Assembly (NCBI RefSeq): GCF_013459645.1
Contig: NZ_CP054861.1
Location: 226,001 to 290,000, forward strand
Direction: 5' to 3'
DNA: 64,000 nucleotides
Source of the DNA: Martelella sp. NC20
Lineage (GTDB): Bacteria; Pseudomonadota; Alphaproteobacteria; Rhizobiales; Rhizobiaceae
Part shown: positions 25,472 to 33,715 of the stretch, one piece after another
Layout of the letters: every line of letters starts with the position of its first letter
How positions within the stretch are numbered: position 1 is the stretch's first letter
Translations under genes and position numbers: made by a program
The notes under the pieces: generated by a model
The model's database searches: none
What the model was told of the DNA's origin: nothing
Seen by the model: the letters and a program-made list of their open reading frames with translations, nothing else

Positions 25472-25923
25472 AGTCTGGCCAACAGAAGTGGCGACCCCTG
25501 CAGGGACGCCAATCAACAGGCTAACTGGTGGGTGCGGGGATCTACGCGCTGATTGTCAATATTGCGGAATTTGGGCCGTTCCCCGCACCACGCCCAACGA
25601 AGTAGTTGGGTCGCTTATTGACATAACGACAACGCCTACATGCTCCCCTTTGCCGAAAAGCGTGCGCCGTGATCCATCGGCAGCGCGTTGAACATCGGTT
25701 TCGGTCGAACCGAGGGGAGCCGGACGGGATAGCAATCGACAAATATCTGTTCAGCCTCGCAGCGTTTCTCGACTGCAACAGCCAGCCGAGACCGCAGGGC
25801 TCCAGCTGTCCGGGGACCAGGCTTGTTGTCAAAGCTTCATCTTTCATTCATCGGACTGTCGTCCTGAACGCATAATTGCAAATAGCCATATCAATGCAAT
25901 TCGGATTGCAAAGGACAGTTCCC
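25472..25923. other. Intergenic region without a recognised gene
   Basis: A 452-bp stretch before the Ugp-like operon. An inverted repeat GTGCGGGG (25532-25539) / CCCCGCAC (25581-25588) may be a hairpin past the LysR gene. Short open frames have no family motifs. The last 50 bp are AT-rich and hold the dyad at 25895-25910, so the promoter of the operon probably lies there. Confidence 0.55.
25895..25910. promoter_or_regulatory. Dyad upstream of the Ugp-like operon
   Basis: TGCAAT-TCGG-ATTGCA is a perfect six-base inverted repeat 14 bp before the binding-protein start codon. A related AATTGCAAAT lies at 25874-25883. The operon ends with an RpiR regulator, for which this could be an operator; the link is inferred. 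Confidence 0.45.
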
Positions 25924-27177
25924 ATGAACAAACTCTCCGCATATCTCCTCGCCGGCGCCGTGGCCATGATGACGCCTTCCGCCTTCGCGCAAACCACCGT
26001 CGAATTCTGGCACAGCTTTGCCGACAACAGGTCCAACGGCGAAGCGCTTGCCGAAATCATCGACAATTTCGAACAGGAAAACCCCGATATCCATATCGAT
26101 GCCCAGTTCATCGGCAACTACAACGACATCGTCGCCAAGCTCCAGGCCGCGATTCCGGCCCATCGCGCACCGGACGCGGTGATCATGGAAGTCACCCGCT
26201 ACGGCCTGTTCGCGGATCGCGGCGTGCTCGACGATCTTTCCGGGCAGCTCGCCAGCGACCCGCTGTCCGGTGACCTGTTCAACTTCGCCCGCGAGGTCGG
26301 CGTCTACCAGGACAAGAACTACATCATCCCGTTCAATTCCTCGACACCGGTGCTTTACATCAACAAGGCCCTTTTCGAGCAGGCCGGTTTCGATCAACTA
26401 CCGCCGCTCGTCACCTTCGACGACATCAAGTCGGCCGCATCCAGGATCACTGATACTCTGGGCGGTGAAGATGTCATGGGCATGACGTCTCCGGGCCAGT
26501 TCGCCCGCTGGGGACTGATCATGTCGAACGACAGCGATCTGATCGATTCCAAGACCGGCGATATCCTCATCGACAGCCCGAACACGGTCGAAGCCTATGA
26601 GTGGATGGCCTCGCTGGTGAAGGACGGGATCGCCTCGCCCGACGGCGTGACCGACGAGTCCACCGACAAGCAGGTCTTCCTCTCCGGCCATGCCGGCATG
26701 ATGATGAACTCGACCGGCGACTACGGCGACGTCAGGAAGGCGCTCGGCGATGACGTCGTCGTGCTGCCCATGCCCTGCAACAAGGTCTGCTCGGTTCCGA
26801 TCGGCGGCGCCGGCATCGGCATCCTCTCCTCTTCCGACCAGGATGTGAAGGACGCGGCCTACAAGTTCATCTCGTTTGCCGCAAACCCGGAATCGAACGC
26901 GATCTGGTTCGCCGCGACCGGCTACATGCCGATCAACAAGAAGACCGCCGCCGAGCCGCGCGCCGCTGAAGCGATCGCCAACGAGGACGGCATCACGGTT
27001 GCCATCGACCAGCTCGACTTCGCCCGCGGCCGTCCGCGTCCGCCGGTCGTCACCTGGATGCGCGCCAACGAATACGACGTCTGGCAGGCCGTGGCACTCG
27101 GCACCAAGGCGGTGCAGCCGGCACTCGAAGACTTCGCCGCCCGCACCCGCGAAGAGGCCGACCGCCTCGCGAAATAG
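25924..27177 (+). CDS. Glycerol-3-phosphate/glycerophosphodiester-type ABC substrate-binding protein (UgpB-like)
   Basis: Start at ATG 25924 gives 417 residues with a signal peptide (1-22, ending SAFAQ). The mature protein opens VEFWHSFADNRSNGEALAEI, the UgpB-like beginning of family 1 binding proteins, and carries the PVLYINKALFEQAGFD and GYMPINKK blocks. Gene order (B-A-E-phosphodiesterase-C) matches ugp operons, so glycerol-3-phosphate or glycerophosphodiesters are the likely ligands. Because UgpB relatives also bind other compounds, the ligand remains an inference. Confidence 0.87.
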   Translation: MNKLSAYLLAGAVAMMTPSAFAQTTVEFWHSFADNRSNGEALAEIIDNFEQENPDIHIDAQFIGNYNDIVAKLQAAIPAHRAPDAVIMEVTRYGLFADRGVLDDLSGQLASDPLSGDLFNFAREVGVYQDKNYIIPFNSSTPVLYINKALFEQAGFDQLPPLVTFDDIKSAASRITDTLGGEDVMGMTSPGQFARWGLIMSNDSDLIDSKTGDILIDSPNTVEAYEWMASLVKDGIASPDGVTDESTDKQVFLSGHAGMMMNSTGDYGDVRKALGDDVVVLPMPCNKVCSVPIGGAGIGILSSSDQDVKDAAYKFISFAANPESNAIWFAATGYMPINKKTAAEPRAAEAIANEDGITVAIDQLDFARGRPRPPVVTWMRANEYDVWQAVALGTKAVQPALEDFAARTREEADRLAK

Positions 27178-27281
27178 GCCCTGATACCAGGACATCGCAA
27201 AGGCCCGTGCGCCCGCTCCGGCGCGCGGGCCAAACCGCCACCAGCCTGCCGCGCAAGCCCGGCAGCACAGGAAGCCCGCTC

Positions 27282-28151
27282 ATGCCGCGCAAGCTGACAC
27301 CCTATCTTTTCGTTCTGCCGCTGATGCTGTTCATCGCGGTGTTCACCTATATCCCGATCATCACCAGCGTCGATCTCAGTTTCCGCCAGTGGGACTTCAT
27401 GTCGGCCGACAAGCCTTTTGTCGGCTTCGACAATTACCGCATCCTGTTCAGCTCGCAGGCGTTCTGGAATTCGCTTTGGGTCACAACCGTCTTCGCCGTC
27501 ATTTCCGTGCCGATCCGGCTGGGGCTGGCGCTGTGGTTTGCAAGCGCGCTCACCCGCGAAACGGTTTCCCGACGCATCCTGCGCGGCGCCCTGTTCCTGC
27601 CCTCAGTGACCTCGACCGTGTCGATCGCCGTGGTTTTCTCCTGGGTTTTCGCTACCGATTTCGGCATGATGAACGGCCTGCTCGAGGTGCTCGGCATCGA
27701 CAAGGTGCGGTGGATGCAGAACCCGGACCTGGCGCTTGGCGTGCTGATCTTCATCAATACCTGGAAACAGCTCGGCTATGACGTGGTCATTTACATCGCC
27801 GGCCTTCAGGCGATCCCGCAGGAACTCTACGACGCCGCCGCCGTCGACGGAGGAAAGAGGCGCCACGTGTTCCGCCGGGTCACCTTTCCGCTGGTGATGC
27901 CGACCACTTATTTCCTGCTGGTGATCTCGGTCATCGAGGCCTTCCAGGTGTTCACGCTGGTCGACGTCATGACCAAGGGCGGGCCCGCCGGCGCCACCGA
28001 TCTTCTCGTCAACCGCCTCTACCAGATCGGCTTCACGCTCTTCGATATCGGCCAGGGCTCGGCGCTTGCCGTGCTGCTGTTCATTCTTCTGGTGGGGCTC
28101 GCCGTGTTCAAGGCGCGCGTCCTCGGACGGAGGGTCCATTATGAAGCCTGA
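27282..28151 (+). CDS. ABC transporter permease, UgpA-like
   Basis: ATG 27282 gives 289 residues with six hydrophobic segments. The N-terminal MPRKLTPYLFVLPLMLF and GFDNYRILF are typical of MalF/UgpA proteins, and the EAA loop reads ELYDAAAVDGGKRRHVFRRV. The upstream open frame is ignored because it starts in the intergenic gap without homology. It overlaps the next permease gene by 11 bases. Confidence 0.9.
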   Translation: MPRKLTPYLFVLPLMLFIAVFTYIPIITSVDLSFRQWDFMSADKPFVGFDNYRILFSSQAFWNSLWVTTVFAVISVPIRLGLALWFASALTRETVSRRILRGALFLPSVTSTVSIAVVFSWVFATDFGMMNGLLEVLGIDKVRWMQNPDLALGVLIFINTWKQLGYDVVIYIAGLQAIPQELYDAAAVDGGKRRHVFRRVTFPLVMPTTYFLLVISVIEAFQVFTLVDVMTKGGPAGATDLLVNRLYQIGFTLFDIGQGSALAVLLFILLVGLAVFKARVLGRRVHYEA

Positions 28152-28950
28152 CAATCCCCTGCTCTCCGGCCTTGCGCTTGTCGCCGGCATGCTGTTCCTG
28201 TCGCCGGTACTCTATTCGATCTGGATGTCGTTCCAGACTTCGACCGCCTATTATACCGGCACGGTGCATTTCACCCTCGTCAACTATGAAGTTGCCGTCG
28301 GCCAGTACAATTTCGCCCGCTATCTCTTCAACAGCCTGATCGTTTCCGGCGCGGTGACGGTGATCGGCACGGCATTCGCCACCATGGCGGCCTTCGCCTT
28401 TGCCCGCTTCACCTTTCCCGGCAACAACCTGCTGTTCGCCGCAACCGTGGCGACGCTGATGATCCCGAGCCATATCAGCCTGATCCCGAACTACCTGACG
28501 CTCGCCGATGCCGGCCTGCTCGATACCTATGCCGGGCTGATCCTGCCGGCGATCTCGAACGGCTTCGCAGCCTTCTTCCTCCGGCAATATATCCGAGGCA
28601 TCCCCCGCGCGCTGGATGAGGCCGCCTATATGGATGGCGCAACGCCCATCAAGGTGCTCTGGCGCGTGATCGTTCCGATCGCCAAGCCCGCGATCCTCTC
28701 CATGGGCCTCTACATCTTCATCGGCGAGTGGAACAACTATATCTGGCCACTGGTCGCCACCAGCCGCGAGGACCTCTACACGCTGCAGGTCGGGCTTGCC
28801 CATCTTTACCGCCTCAACCCCGGCGAAGGCCTCATCGACTGGCCACTGGTGATGGCCGCCTCCACCATCTCGCTGCTGCCGGTGATCCTCGGCTTCGTGC
28901 TCGTCGAGCGCCACCTGATCCGCGGCATCACCATGGGCGCCGTGAAATAA
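28141..28950 (+). CDS. ABC transporter permease, UgpE-like
   Basis: ATG 28141 gives 269 residues. Six hydrophobic segments, an EAA loop (ALDEAAYMDGATPIKVLWRV) and the terminal RGITMGAVK ending identify a MalG/UgpE-type subunit. It overlaps the UgpA-like gene by 11 bases and precedes the phosphodiesterase gene by 8. Confidence 0.9.
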   Translation: MKPDNPLLSGLALVAGMLFLSPVLYSIWMSFQTSTAYYTGTVHFTLVNYEVAVGQYNFARYLFNSLIVSGAVTVIGTAFATMAAFAFARFTFPGNNLLFAATVATLMIPSHISLIPNYLTLADAGLLDTYAGLILPAISNGFAAFFLRQYIRGIPRALDEAAYMDGATPIKVLWRVIVPIAKPAILSMGLYIFIGEWNNYIWPLVATSREDLYTLQVGLAHLYRLNPGEGLIDWPLVMAASTISLLPVILGFVLVERHLIRGITMGAVK

Positions 28951-28958
28951 TCAAGACC

Positions 28959-29729
28959 ATGACTGGAAAGACCACTGTGACACGCATTGCTTCTCATCGC
29001 GGCGGAACGCTCGAATTCGGCGACAGCACCTGGGCGGGCTTCACCGCAACCGCCGCCATGGCCGTCGAAGAAGTCGAGTTCGACCTGCACCCGACCGCCG
29101 ACGGCCGGATCATCGTCCATCATGACGCCACGCTCGACCGTACCACCGATACCGCCGGCGCGATCGCGGAGATGACGGCCGCCGAGGTGCGCGCCGCGAT
29201 CGTCGATCACGCCGCCGCCGGCTTCCGCCATCCGCTCTACGTCGAGGAGCTCTGCGCGATCTTCAATGAAAGCCCGGTCGCCTTCCGCTGCGAGATCAAG
29301 CCCGGCCATGACGGACGCCCTTATCCCGGTTTCGTGCCGAAGGCCGTCGCCGCGCTCGATGCCGGAGGCAAGCTCGCAACGGCGACCTTTTCATCGTTCC
29401 TGCTCGACACGCTGACGGATCTCGCCGATGCGACCGAGCGGCCGGCGCTATGGCTCGTCTCGCCGGCAATCCTCAACCAGCTTGGTCCCCGCGGCGTCAT
29501 CGATATTGCCCGCCTGCGCGGCATCGCTGAAATCGGCGTCAATATCGATACCGCGAACGCTGCCCTGAAGGCGATGACGGAAGACGCCGGCCTTGCCTTC
29601 GGCTGCTGGGCGGCACACACCCGGCCGCAGATCGAGAAGGCGTTCGACCTCGGCGTGAAAGTGTTCACCACCGACCGTCCGACACTTGCCCTTTCCATCC
29701 GTAATGCCCGCCAGGAGACAAGACCATGA
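28959..29729 (+). CDS. Glycerophosphodiester phosphodiesterase (UgpQ-like)
   Basis: ATG 28959 gives 256 residues. The catalytic GDPD motif is present: ASHRGG (His13), EFDLHPTADGR (Glu40, Asp42) and IIVHHDATLDRTTD (His55), then CEIKPG and a C-terminal FTTDRP. It hydrolyses glycerophosphodiesters to glycerol-3-phosphate and an alcohol. No signal peptide is visible, so it acts in the cytoplasm on imported substrate, as UgpQ does. Its stop overlaps the ATPase start by four bases. Confidence 0.92.
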   Translation: MTGKTTVTRIASHRGGTLEFGDSTWAGFTATAAMAVEEVEFDLHPTADGRIIVHHDATLDRTTDTAGAIAEMTAAEVRAAIVDHAAAGFRHPLYVEELCAIFNESPVAFRCEIKPGHDGRPYPGFVPKAVAALDAGGKLATATFSSFLLDTLTDLADATERPALWLVSPAILNQLGPRGVIDIARLRGIAEIGVNIDTANAALKAMTEDAGLAFGCWAAHTRPQIEKAFDLGVKVFTTDRPTLALSIRNARQETRP

Positions 29730-30760
29730 GCCGCATTACACTGAAGACCATCCGCAAGTCCTATGACAGGGGGCCGACCGTGCTGCACGGTGTCTCGATG
29801 GATATCGAGCCCGGCGAGTTCATCGTCATAGTCGGCCCCTCCGGCTGCGGTAAATCGACATTGCTGCGCCTGATCGCGGGGCTCGAGACCTGCCGCGAGG
29901 GCGACATCATCCTCGACGGCAAGCGCTCCAACGACATCGCCCCGCAGGACCGCGACATCGCGATGATCTTCCAGAACTACGCGCTCTATCCGCACATGAC
30001 GGTGCGCGAGAACATCGCCTTCGGGCTGGAACTGCGCGGCATGGCGAAGAAGGAGCGCAACGCCAGGGCGGAAGAGGTCGCCCGCACGCTGCAGCTCGAA
30101 CCCTATCTCGACCGCAAGCCGGCCGCGCTCTCCGGCGGCCAGCGCCAGCGCGTCGCCATGGGCCGGGCGATCGCCCGCGAGACCTCGACCTTCCTGATGG
30201 ACGAGCCGCTCTCTAACCTCGACAATGCGCTGCGCGTCGTCATGCGCCGCGAGATCAAGGAGTTGCACAGGGCGCTGAAGGCCACCATCATCTATGTCAC
30301 CCACGACCAGACCGAGGCGCTTTCGCTCGCAGACCGGATCGCGGTGATGAAGGACGGTTACCTGCAGCAATTCGACACGCCCGAGGCCATCTACGACCGG
30401 CCGGCGAACCGCTTCGTCGCCTCCTTCATCGGCGCGCCGGAGATGAATTTCCTTGAAGCCGTGCCGGGCACGGGCATCCCCGGGAACCTGACCGTCGGCC
30501 TGCGCTCCGACGCGCTGACGCTCGTCGGCGCGAAGCCCGAGGGTGTCGCGCTTCCCGCCCGCGTCACCTTGAGCGAAATGACCGGCTCCGACGTCGTGCT
30601 CCATTGCGAGACGCCGGCCGGCCGGGTTACGCTGACCGCCCATCGCAGCGCGCTTCCCGCCAATCTTGACGACTGCTGGATCGCCTGCGACATGAAGGCC
30701 GCGCATTTCTTCGACAGCGGGACCGGCGAGCGCCGCGAATTCGCCGTTCAGGAAGGCTGA
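29726..30760 (+). CDS. ABC transporter ATP-binding protein, UgpC-like
   Basis: A 344-residue ATPase. Walker [10 protein letters not shown] is at residues 37-45, FQNYALYPH at 82-90, LSGGQ at 135-139 and Walker B FLMDEP at 156-161, followed by the H-loop YVTHDQTEA and a C-terminal regulatory domain. It overlaps the phosphodiesterase gene by four bases (ATGA). In Escherichia coli UgpC the C-domain is the site of phosphate control; that is not testable here. Confidence 0.93.
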   Translation: MSRITLKTIRKSYDRGPTVLHGVSMDIEPGEFIVIVGPSGCGKSTLLRLIAGLETCREGDIILDGKRSNDIAPQDRDIAMIFQNYALYPHMTVRENIAFGLELRGMAKKERNARAEEVARTLQLEPYLDRKPAALSGGQRQRVAMGRAIARETSTFLMDEPLSNLDNALRVVMRREIKELHRALKATIIYVTHDQTEALSLADRIAVMKDGYLQQFDTPEAIYDRPANRFVASFIGAPEMNFLEAVPGTGIPGNLTVGLRSDALTLVGAKPEGVALPARVTLSEMTGSDVVLHCETPAGRVTLTAHRSALPANLDDCWIACDMKAAHFFDSGTGERREFAVQEG

Positions 30761-30774
30761 AACCGGGAAGGAAC

Positions 30775-31659
30775 ATGGACAGAGCAGACGATATTCCCCA
30801 GCACCTGAGTGAGCTTGTGGCGCTCAATGCCGAGCGGCTGACGGAGGCCGATGCCCGCCTCCTCGACGTGTTGATGCAGAACCCGATGCGTGCGGCCCTT
30901 GAAAACGGGCGCGAAATTTCAAATCGCGCCGGCCTTCACCCCTCCTCCGCCGTCCGGCTTGCGCGCAGGCTCGGCTTCGAGGGGTATCCGGAATTCCGCA
31001 CCTTCTTGCAGAACAGCCTGGTCGACGAGGGCGAGGATTTCGACAATGGCGCCGCCCGCGTCGCCGCCCGCCTGCTGCGCGCCGATGAGGGCGCGCTGGT
31101 CTCCTCCGTCATCGACAGCGAGATCGCGGCACTCGAAAGCGCGCGCAAGGCGGTCAATGACGGCCAGATAAGGCGTTTTTCCGAAGCTGTGCGCGACTGC
31201 CGGCGGATCTTCGTGGTCGGCCTCGGCCATTTCGGCGCGCTCGCCTATCTGGTGAACCTCCGCCTCAACCGCTCCGGCTACAACGCCACCGACCTGACGG
31301 CGACGCCGAACCTGCTGCGCGAAACGCTGATGACCATGTCCGACGGGGACGTGCTGTGGCTGTTCGCCTTCCGCAGCCCGCCGCCGTTGATGCATGATAT
31401 CCGCACCGTGGCGGCCGACCGGCGCGCGACCACGCTCGCGATCACCGATGTCGCAGGCGGCCGTTTCGACCCGCCGCCGGACCACCACATCACGGTCTCG
31501 CGCGGAGCGCTTGGCCAGTCGCAGTCGCTCGTCGTGCCGATGACCATCGCCAATACCGTGATCCTCGACCTCGCCGCCATCGACGACGGCCGCTCGCTGA
31601 AAGCGATCGAACAGTTCGACCGCTTCCGCGAGGAAGGACCATCATTCAGCTGGGGGTGA
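30775..31659 (+). CDS. RpiR/MurR-family transcriptional regulator
   Basis: A 294-residue protein. An N-terminal winged helix spans about residues 1-80 (EISNRAGLHPSSAVRLARRL, GFEGYPEFR). A SIS sugar-phosphate-binding domain follows from about 115 (CRRIFVVGLGHFGALAYLVN). It is encoded 14 bases after the ATPase gene, so it belongs to the Ugp-like operon and may respond to glycerol-3-phosphate or a related phosphoester. Confidence 0.9.
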   Translation: MDRADDIPQHLSELVALNAERLTEADARLLDVLMQNPMRAALENGREISNRAGLHPSSAVRLARRLGFEGYPEFRTFLQNSLVDEGEDFDNGAARVAARLLRADEGALVSSVIDSEIAALESARKAVNDGQIRRFSEAVRDCRRIFVVGLGHFGALAYLVNLRLNRSGYNATDLTATPNLLRETLMTMSDGDVLWLFAFRSPPPLMHDIRTVAADRRATTLAITDVAGGRFDPPPDHHITVSRGALGQSQSLVVPMTIANTVILDLAAIDDGRSLKAIEQFDRFREEGPSFSWG

Positions 31660-31742
31660 GGATTGCGCGGATAAAATCCGGAACGCCGGGTTTTCGATCC
31701 CCATATTCGACTTCAAACCCTCACCAAGTGCCTATTCGCCAA

Positions 31743-31790
31743 TAATACCAAGGCGCGAAGATGCGTCAGCATCTTCGCGCCTTGGTATTA
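31743..31790. repeat. Perfect 21-bp inverted repeat with 6-base loop
   Basis: The arm 31743-31763 (starting TAATACCAAGG) is exactly complementary to 31770-31790, with the loop CGTCAG. The right arm is part of the ISL3 transposase reading frame (encoding N-T-K-A-R-R). The left arm is therefore an inverted duplication at the truncation point. It lies 83 bp past the RpiR gene; no T-tract follows, so it is a poor intrinsic terminator. Confidence 0.9.
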
Positions 31791-32014
31791 CATTGCCACC
31801 GGCTCAACGCGAGTTTGATTTTCACCACTTGACCCTGAGCAGGTAGGTCCTGGAGGCAGCGGCTGTGCCAACCATGCCTGTGTCGATTTCGCATACCGCA
31901 ATCTGGGCACATTCCGACAGGTTTTGCCTCAGTGGAAACAATCCAATTTTCTTCATCCTGAAGTGTGATACCCAGAACTTTAGCCCCTGGGCCGGGTGAC
32001 CATTTCGTTCGCAT
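31766..32014 (-). mobile_element. ISL3-family transposase, N-terminal fragment
   Basis: The minus strand encodes 82 residues with a zinc-ribbon start (CPDCGMRNRHRHGWHSR) followed by CLQDLPAQGQVVKIKLALSR and WQC. This is the conserved N-terminal region of ISL3 transposases. The frame ends at the palindrome, so the catalytic domain is missing. The remnant separates the Ugp-like operon from the amide-hydrolase operon. Confidence 0.85.
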
Positions 32015-32121
32015 CCCCCGAAGATAGCAACTGCCACGCTAACGCTCTGTTAACCACAGGCTTTGAGGAAGAACCGTTTGAAGTGTAAATCGACAACCTG
32101 GTTTCCGGCTAAAACCGCCCC

Positions 32122-33708
32122 TCAATCCACAAGCGCAAGGCCGTCCGCGCGCGGATCGCTTGCCGCCTCCATCAGCCCGTTTTGATGCAGCACGATGGCG
32201 CCGGCGTGGCCTGCCGCATCCGAAAAGGCAGGCAGCATTTCGACATCGTGACCGGCTTCTTTCAGCCGGGCGACCAGCGCCGGGTCGAACCGGTCTTCGA
32301 GCTTCAGCGTTGTCGTCTCCTCGCCCCAGGTGCGGCCGAGAAGCCAGCGCGGCGCGGTCACGGCGGCCTGGAGGTCTTCGCCGAACAGGACATGGCGCGA
32401 GAACACAGCCGCCTGCGTCTGCGGCTGTCCCTCGCCGCCCATCGTGCCATAGGCGATCACGCGACCGTCCCTCAGATGCGCAAGGGCCGGATTCAGCGTG
32501 TGGAACGGGCGTTTTCCCGGCGCAAGCCGGTTCGGTCCGGGCGCGAGCGAAAATCCGGCGCCGCGGTTTTGAAAGAACACACCGGTTTCAGGGCAAGTCA
32601 GCCCCGAGCCGAACTCCCAATAGACACTCTGGATGAAGGAAACGACATTGCCGTAGCGGTCCGCCGCCCCCATCCAGATCGTGTCACCGTCCGCCGGCTC
32701 ATGGGGCCATGGGAAGGCGTTTTTCATGTCGATCCTTGCCGCAAGCGCATCGAGCCGGTCATCGGCAAGCCAGTCCTGCGCGGGCTCGGCCATGAAATCC
32801 GGATCGCCGAGCCCGGCATTGCGCACGATGAAGGCCTGTTTCGTGGCTTCGATCAGGCCGTGGAGGTGTTCAAATCCTTCGCCCTTTGTAACCCCGAGCC
32901 GGTCGAACACCGCCAGGATCATCAGCGAGGCGACCCCTTGCGTCGGCGGGATCATGTTCATCAGCCTGCCATGCGACGTCTCGACACGGAGCGGGTCAAC
33001 AATGCGGGCCTCATAGGCCGCGAAGTCTTCCAGACGCAGCGGAGAACCGCTCTCCTCAAGGAAGGCCGCATGGGTGCGCGCAAGATCGCCGCAATAATAG
33101 GAAGATAATCCTAGAGCCGCGAGCGCCCGCAATGTCGCCGCCAGCGGTTTCTGGCAAAGCCGCGCCCCCGCCTCGGGAACCGCGCCATCGATCAGGAATG
33201 TTTCGGCGAAGCCCGGGACATCGCGCAGACCGTCAAGTTTGGCGGCCGTGCAGTCCGACTGGTTCCCGGTGACGGCGATGCCGTTTTCGGCGTAGCCGAT
33301 TGCCGAGGAAAGCAGCGTTTCGAGCGGCAGGCGTTTTTCATCTTCCACCAGCGACAGCGCCTTTTCCCAACCGCCGACCGTGCCCGGAACCGTGAGGGCG
33401 GCAACGGGCCCGCGCGTCGGCATGGCGTCAACAAAGCCGCGTTCGCCATACCATTCAGGCGTTGCAAGCCGGGCGGCCTGCCCGCAGGCGGAAATGCCGG
33501 TTACCTGCCGGCCGGGTCGGTGGATCAGCCAGAAGCCGTCGCCGCCGATCCCGTTCATGTGCGGATAGGTGACGGCAATCGTTGCGGCGGCGGCGACCAT
33601 GGCCTCGATCGCCGTGCCGCCAGCCTGCAGAATGTCGCGTCCCGCCAGCGCTGCTGCACGGTGCGGAGCGGAAAACGCCCCGTCAAAGCCTGTCGCGGAA
33701 TGAAGCAT
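32122..33708 (-). CDS. Gamma-glutamyltransferase-family amidohydrolase (HpxW/oxamate amidohydrolase-like)
   Basis: A 528-residue Ntn-hydrolase without a signal peptide. The self-cleavage site is GDTIWMGAADRYGN, with Thr as the expected new N-terminal nucleophile. IQSVYWEFGSGLTCPETGVF, then FQNRGAGFSL and the MGGEGQPQTQ motif follow, as in the cytoplasmic HpxW-type branch. HpxW cleaves oxamate to oxalate and ammonia in the Klebsiella purine pathway. Neighbouring amidase and HpxZ-like genes support that branch, but glutathione or gamma-glutamyl compounds remain possible substrates. It starts seven bases after the amidase stop. Confidence 0.8.
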   Translation of the reverse strand: MLHSATGFDGAFSAPHRAAALAGRDILQAGGTAIEAMVAAAATIAVTYPHMNGIGGDGFWLIHRPGRQVTGISACGQAARLATPEWYGERGFVDAMPTRGPVAALTVPGTVGGWEKALSLVEDEKRLPLETLLSSAIGYAENGIAVTGNQSDCTAAKLDGLRDVPGFAETFLIDGAVPEAGARLCQKPLAATLRALAALGLSSYYCGDLARTHAAFLEESGSPLRLEDFAAYEARIVDPLRVETSHGRLMNMIPPTQGVASLMILAVFDRLGVTKGEGFEHLHGLIEATKQAFIVRNAGLGDPDFMAEPAQDWLADDRLDALAARIDMKNAFPWPHEPADGDTIWMGAADRYGNVVSFIQSVYWEFGSGLTCPETGVFFQNRGAGFSLAPGPNRLAPGKRPFHTLNPALAHLRDGRVIAYGTMGGEGQPQTQAAVFSRHVLFGEDLQAAVTAPRWLLGRTWGEETTTLKLEDRFDPALVARLKEAGHDVEMLPAFSDAAGHAGAIVLHQNGLMEAASDPRADGLALVD

Positions 33709-33715
33709 GATACCC

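Noticed and set aside
25542..25875. Open frames in the gap before the Ugp-like operon
   Set aside because: No motif, start context or conservation signal; treated as intergenic.
31743..31790. Reading the perfect hairpin as the terminator of the Ugp-like operon
   Set aside because: It lacks a T-tract on the plus strand, and its right arm is transposase coding sequence, so a fold-back origin explains it better, although it may still affect the transcript.
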